DNA from: Streptomyces sp. NBS 14/10 | GTDB taxonomy: Bacteria > Actinomycetota > Actinomycetes > Streptomycetales > Streptomycetaceae | Assembly: GCF_002224125.1 (NCBI RefSeq) | Contig: NZ_NCSM01000014.1 | Location: forward strand, 54,779-118,778 | Reading direction: 5' to 3' | Length of the DNA: 64,000 nucleotides | The notes under the pieces: model-generated | Told to the model about the DNA's origin: nothing | The model's input: the letters and a program-made list of their open reading frames with translations, nothing else | Databases searched by the model: none | Part shown: in pieces, positions 61,092 to 64,000 of the stretch | Layout: every line of letters begins with the position of its first letter | Position numbering within the stretch: position 1 is the stretch's first letter | Program-made: the position numbers and the translations under genes

Positions 61092-62301
61092 CCGCGCCCG
61101 ACCCCTCCCGCTGTGGCGCCGGCCGCAGCCGGCGGTACCCGAGGAACGCCACCGCCGCCGCGAACGCCCCGGCCACGGTCGGCACCGCGTACCCCGCGCG
61201 CGCTCCGGCGGCGTCGACCACCCATCCGGCGGCCGACGAGCCGAGCGCCACCCCGACCGAGAGCCCGGTGCTCACCCAGGTCATGCCCTCGGTCAGTTTC
61301 GCGCGTGGCACGAGCTGTTCGACCAGGGCCATGGTGGTGACCATCGTCGGTGCGACGGCCAGGCCCGCGACGAAGAGCGCCACGGCCAGAAACGAAAGGT
61401 TCCCGACCAGTTGGAGGGGGATCATACTCACGGCGATCGCACACACACCCAGCAGCCACCTGAGGGGGGCCGAACCCTTCAGGCGCAGCAGTCCGAAGAC
61501 CGCGCCCGCCAGGCAGGAGCCCGCCGCGTAGATGGCGAGTACGACGCTTGCCGCGGCCTTGTTGCCCTGCTCCTCGGCGAACGCCACCGTCACCACGTCG
61601 ATCGCCCCGAAGAGCGCGCCCACGGCGGCGAAGGCGGTCATCAGCACCATGAGCCCGGCCGAGCGCAGCGCCGAGCCGTCGGTGTGGTGCTCGCGCGGAT
61701 GCGGTACGGGCTCGGTGGCGCGCTGCGCGGTCAGCGCCAGCACCCCGACCGCCAGGAAGCAGCCGGCCAGCAGCGGGCCCGCCTCCGGGAACCAGGCGGT
61801 GGAAAGACCGACGGACAGGATCGGGCCGACGATGAAGCAGACCTCGTCGACGACGGACTCGAAGGCGTACGCGGCATGCAGCCGGTGCGGCGTGTCACGG
61901 TAGATCGCCGCCCAGCGGGCCCGCACCATCGCCCCGATGCTCGGCACGCATCCGGCCGCCGCGGCGAACGCGAACAGGGTCCAGTCCGGCCAGCGCAGAT
62001 GCGCGCTCAGCAGCAGCCCGGCGACGGCGGTGAGCGCGACGAGGCTGGCCGGGCGCAGCACCCGCCGCTGGCCGTGCCGGTCCACCAGCCGGGAGATCTG
62101 AGGGCCCAGCGCCGCCGAAGAGATCGAGAGCGCGGCCGACACCGCGCCCGCCAGTCCGTACCGGCCGGTGAGCTCGGAGATCATCGTGACCACGCCGATG
62201 GCGGTCATCGACATCGTCAGCCGGCCGGGGAACCCCGCGGCGGCGAAGCCTTTGGTGCCGGGGGCGGCGAATATCGCGCGATAGGGGCCGGGGCTGGACA
62301 A
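61036..62301 (-). CDS. MFS transporter
   Basis: 421 aa with about 12 membrane segments. The start region GPYRAIFAAPGTKGFAAAGFPGRLTMSM and loop LVDRHGQRRVLRP (the Gly/Arg motif A, about 77-89) are typical of a group of uncharacterised actinobacterial MFS efflux proteins. The C-terminal 25 residues are charged. TTG 62301 is proposed as start: GGAG lies 7 nt before it and homology begins directly after, whereas the upstream frame is Pro/Thr-rich and non-conserved. Substrate unknown; coupling to the lactone oxidase may hint at a sugar acid or lactone. Confidence 0.82.
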   Translation of the reverse strand: MSSPGPYRAIFAAPGTKGFAAAGFPGRLTMSMTAIGVVTMISELTGRYGLAGAVSAALSISSAALGPQISRLVDRHGQRRVLRPASLVALTAVAGLLLSAHLRWPDWTLFAFAAAAGCVPSIGAMVRARWAAIYRDTPHRLHAAYAFESVVDEVCFIVGPILSVGLSTAWFPEAGPLLAGCFLAVGVLALTAQRATEPVPHPREHHTDGSALRSAGLMVLMTAFAAVGALFGAIDVVTVAFAEEQGNKAAASVVLAIYAAGSCLAGAVFGLLRLKGSAPLRWLLGVCAIAVSMIPLQLVGNLSFLAVALFVAGLAVAPTMVTTMALVEQLVPRAKLTEGMTWVSTGLSVGVALGSSAAGWVVDAAGARAGYAVPTVAGAFAAAVAFLGYRRLRPAPQREGSGADGRKDRKDHEDQPERRVA

Positions 62302-62483
62302 GGGAGGGCTCCGCGGTGGGCAAGTTCTGGCAGGGGTGCCAGGGGTGACAGGGGTGATGAGCAGGTGAGCGGTTAAGCGGTCAATCCGGTAAGGAACGTA
62401 GGCGCCGAGACAGATTACGGCCATCCACAGGGCCGCGCAGGTCTATTTCCCGCCCGTCAGTGCCGGGTGGCAGGATCGGGGAC

Positions 62484-63638
62484 ATGCCGGAACAGCCAGC
62501 CCAGCCATCCCCCGCTCGATCTTCCGCTCCGTACGACGCGCTGCTGCTGCTCTCCTTCGGCGGCCCGGAGGGCCCCGAGGACGTGGTGCCGTTCCTGGAG
62601 AACGTGACGCGCGGCCGCGGCATCCCGCGGGAGCGGCTGAAGGAGGTGGGCCGGCATTACTTCCTCTTCGGCGGCGTCAGCCCGATCAACGAGCAGAACC
62701 GCGAGCTGCTGCAGGCGCTGCGCAAGGACTTCGCCGAGCACGGCCTCGACCTGCCGGTCTACTGGGGCAACCGCAACTGGGCGCCCTATCTGACCGACAC
62801 CCTGCGCGAGATGGCCGCCGACGGCCGCCGCCGCGTGCTGGTGCTGGCCACCAGCGCGTACGCCTCGTACTCCGGCTGCCGCCAGTACCGCGAGAACCTT
62901 GCCGACGCGCTGGCCGCGCTCGAGGCGGAGGGCCTGGAGCCGCCGCGCGTCGACAAGCTGCGGCACTACTTCAACCACCCCGGCTTCGTCCGGCCCATGG
63001 TCGACGCGACGCTCGCCGCGCTGGCCGAGCTGCCCGAGGCCGTACGCGCCGGGGCGCACCTCGCCTTCACCACGCACTCCATCCCGACCGCCTCCGCCGA
63101 CACCTCCGGCCCGCCCCAGGGCCATGGGGACGGCGGCGCGTATGTCGCCCAGCACCTGGACGTGGCCCGGCTGATCGCCGACGCGGTGCGCGAGGAGACC
63201 GGCGTGGAGCACCCCTGGCGCCTCGTCTACCAGTCGCGCAGCGGCGCCCCGCACATCCCGTGGCTGGAGCCGGACATCTGCGACCACCTGGAGGAGCTGC
63301 ACGGCGCGGGCGCTCCCGCCGCCGTGATGGTCCCGATCGGCTTCGTCTCGGACCACATGGAGGTCAAGTACGACCTCGACACGGAGGCGGCGGCCAAGGC
63401 CGAGGAGCTGGGGCTGCCGGTCGCGCGCGCCTCGACGGTGGGCGCGGACCCGCGCTTCGCGGCCGCGGTGCGCGATCTGGTCCTGGAGCGCGCGGCCGCC
63501 GAGCGCTTCGCCGCCGGCCAGGAGGCGGCCGCGCCGACGCGCTGCGCGCTGGGCGCGCTCGGCCCGAGCCACGACCTCTGCCCGGCGGGCTGCTGCCCGG
63601 CCCGGGCGCCGCGGCCCGCCGCCGCGGGCGAGGACTGA
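62484..63638 (+). CDS. hemH: Ferrochelatase (coproporphyrin ferrochelatase type)
   Basis: 384 aa. It inserts Fe2+ into the porphyrin; in actinobacteria the substrate is coproporphyrin III (CpfC). [22 protein letters not shown] opens the protein. The metal-site His is in FTTHSIP (about 197) and the acidic pair in [17 protein letters not shown] (about 295-311). [11 protein letters not shown] (about 132-142) supplies an internal Cys, and the tail has [18 protein letters not shown], so the [2Fe-2S] cluster known from some actinobacterial enzymes may be present. ATG 62484 is 7 nt after CAGGAT, probably leaderless. Confidence 0.94.
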   Translation: MPEQPAQPSPARSSAPYDALLLLSFGGPEGPEDVVPFLENVTRGRGIPRERLKEVGRHYFLFGGVSPINEQNRELLQALRKDFAEHGLDLPVYWGNRNWAPYLTDTLREMAADGRRRVLVLATSAYASYSGCRQYRENLADALAALEAEGLEPPRVDKLRHYFNHPGFVRPMVDATLAALAELPEAVRAGAHLAFTTHSIPTASADTSGPPQGHGDGGAYVAQHLDVARLIADAVREETGVEHPWRLVYQSRSGAPHIPWLEPDICDHLEELHGAGAPAAVMVPIGFVSDHMEVKYDLDTEAAAKAEELGLPVARASTVGADPRFAAAVRDLVLERAAAERFAAGQEAAAPTRCALGALGPSHDLCPAGCCPARAPRPAAAGED

Positions 63639-63709
63639 GCGCACGACCGCACCGCCGCACCGCCCGGGAGCCGAGCCTCGACCACCGGCCCGTCAACGTC
63701 GTGGCGAGC

Positions 63710-63821
63710 GTGTCCTGGCGCGCTGTGCGGGCTGGACTGAGGAGCCGCGCAGCGACGAAGGAGCGAGCAGAGACGAGGGAAGCCCGCACATTGAAGCGCG
63801 CCAAGATTGAGCGGGGGACAC
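63710..63821 (+). ncRNA. Nested three-helix structured leader upstream of suhB (unassigned)
   Basis: Three perfect nested helices: GTGTCC (63710-63715) with GGACAC (63816-63821), TGGCGCGCT (63716-63724) with AGCGCGCCA (63795-63803), and GTGCGGGCT (63725-63733) with AGCCCGCAC (63781-63789). The 5' arms are contiguous, while the 3' arms are separated by ATTGA and a 12-nt segment that also contains ATTGA. The 47-nt apical loop is purine-rich (GACGAAGGAGCGAGC). It lies 34 nt before the suhB ATG. I cannot assign it to a known riboswitch or RNA family. Confidence 0.55.
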
Positions 63822-63855
63822 AGTGCCGTCCGTCCGCATGCCTTTAAGGAGCACG

Positions 63856-64000
63856 ATGACCGACCCGCTCACGACCGAACTCCTCGACGTCGCCCTGGAG
63901 GCCGCCCGCCGGGCGGGAAACCTGCTCCGTGACGGCCGCCCGGCCGACCTCGGCGTGGCCGCCACCAAGACCAGCCCCATCGACGTGGTCACCGAGATGG
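63856..64000 (+). CDS. suhB: Inositol monophosphatase family protein, N-terminal part (SuhB-like)
   Basis: 48 codons visible before the window ends. ELLDVALEAARRAGNLLRDGRPADLGVAATKTSPIDVVTEM matches the first two helices and the T-K-(x)-D-VVTE region of inositol monophosphatases, where Asp/Glu ligands bind Mg2+ further on. ATG follows AAGGAG by about 5 nt. Its leader contains the nested structure at 63710-63821. Confidence 0.85.
   Translation, partial: MTDPLTTELLDVALEAARRAGNLLRDGRPADLGVAATKTSPIDVVTEM

Noticed and set aside
63364..63804. Open frame antisense to ferrochelatase and the suhB leader
   Set aside because: Its N-terminal part is simply the complement of the structured leader; the rest is a shadow of hemH.
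1..64000. Mobile elements, prophage, CRISPR, tRNA
   Set aside because: I looked for transposase or integrase motifs, repeat-spacer arrays and tRNA-like cloverleafs and found none; base composition is uniform apart from the intergenic tracts described.

Overview
The window is a stretch of the chromosomal core of a Streptomyces or close relative. DNA is about 70% GC with strong third-position GC bias, and start codons are often GTG. Signature actinobacterial genes are present: whiH, hrdB, sepH, a class II ribonucleotide reductase with nrdR, and separate parE and parC. From memory, the order of conserved genes matches the S. coelicolor block around lexA-nrdRJ-whiH-hrdB-parE-parC-ptsH-sepH-suhB; this is recollection, not an alignment. 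I see no tRNA, rRNA, insertion sequence, prophage or CRISPR array.

Layout: 1-3.9 kb, a truncated secreted serine protease and a two-gene NIS-siderophore unit (IucA/IucC synthetase plus AlcB-like acyltransferase). 4-11 kb, DNA damage and nucleotide supply: a DinG-type helicase convergent with lexA, and lexA divergent from nrdR-nrdJ, with a LexA box and paired NrdR boxes between them. 11-20.4 kb, housekeeping and orphan genes: YdbC-like protein, histidine phosphatase, ADP-ribosylglycohydrolase, RNase HII, a RecQ-phosphoribosyltransferase fusion, a DUF4192 protein and an NrtR-like Nudix regulator. 20.5-30.3 kb, a fused ABC transporter, the sporulation regulator whiH, the principal sigma factor hrdB, an S1 protease and parE. 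30.4-38.2 kb, two two-component systems around a DUF485/SSS monocarboxylate-type symporter, then a sucrase/ferredoxin-like gene under an iron box. 38.3-47.4 kb, a Sel1-repeat protein, a BTAD regulator divergent from a dehalogenase-like hydrolase, parC, and a paired M16 peptidase operon. 47.5-50.2 kb, a c-di-AMP riboswitch controlling an M23 cell-wall hydrolase, a GntR regulator and ptsH with a DasR site. 50.4-64 kb, a GNAT/NDP-forming acyl-CoA synthetase, DUF5998, a phosphodiesterase, thymidine kinase, a VOC protein, a sulfurtransferase, sepH, an aldonolactone oxidase with an MFS transporter, ferrochelatase and the start of a suhB-like gene.

Regulation is the richest layer. LexA, NrdR, DasR and DmdR/IdeR-type sites, a sigma-WhiG-like promoter and a c-di-AMP riboswitch are all readable. 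Several transcripts look leaderless, with a TANNNT hexamer 6-7 nt before the start codon. Perfect inverted repeats mark most gene ends. The two least explained signals are a nested three-helix RNA-like structure just upstream of suhB (63710-63821) and a perfect 34-bp palindrome holding two inverted DnaA boxes between recQ and the DUF4192 gene (18097-18130). Neither matches a described element that I can name.
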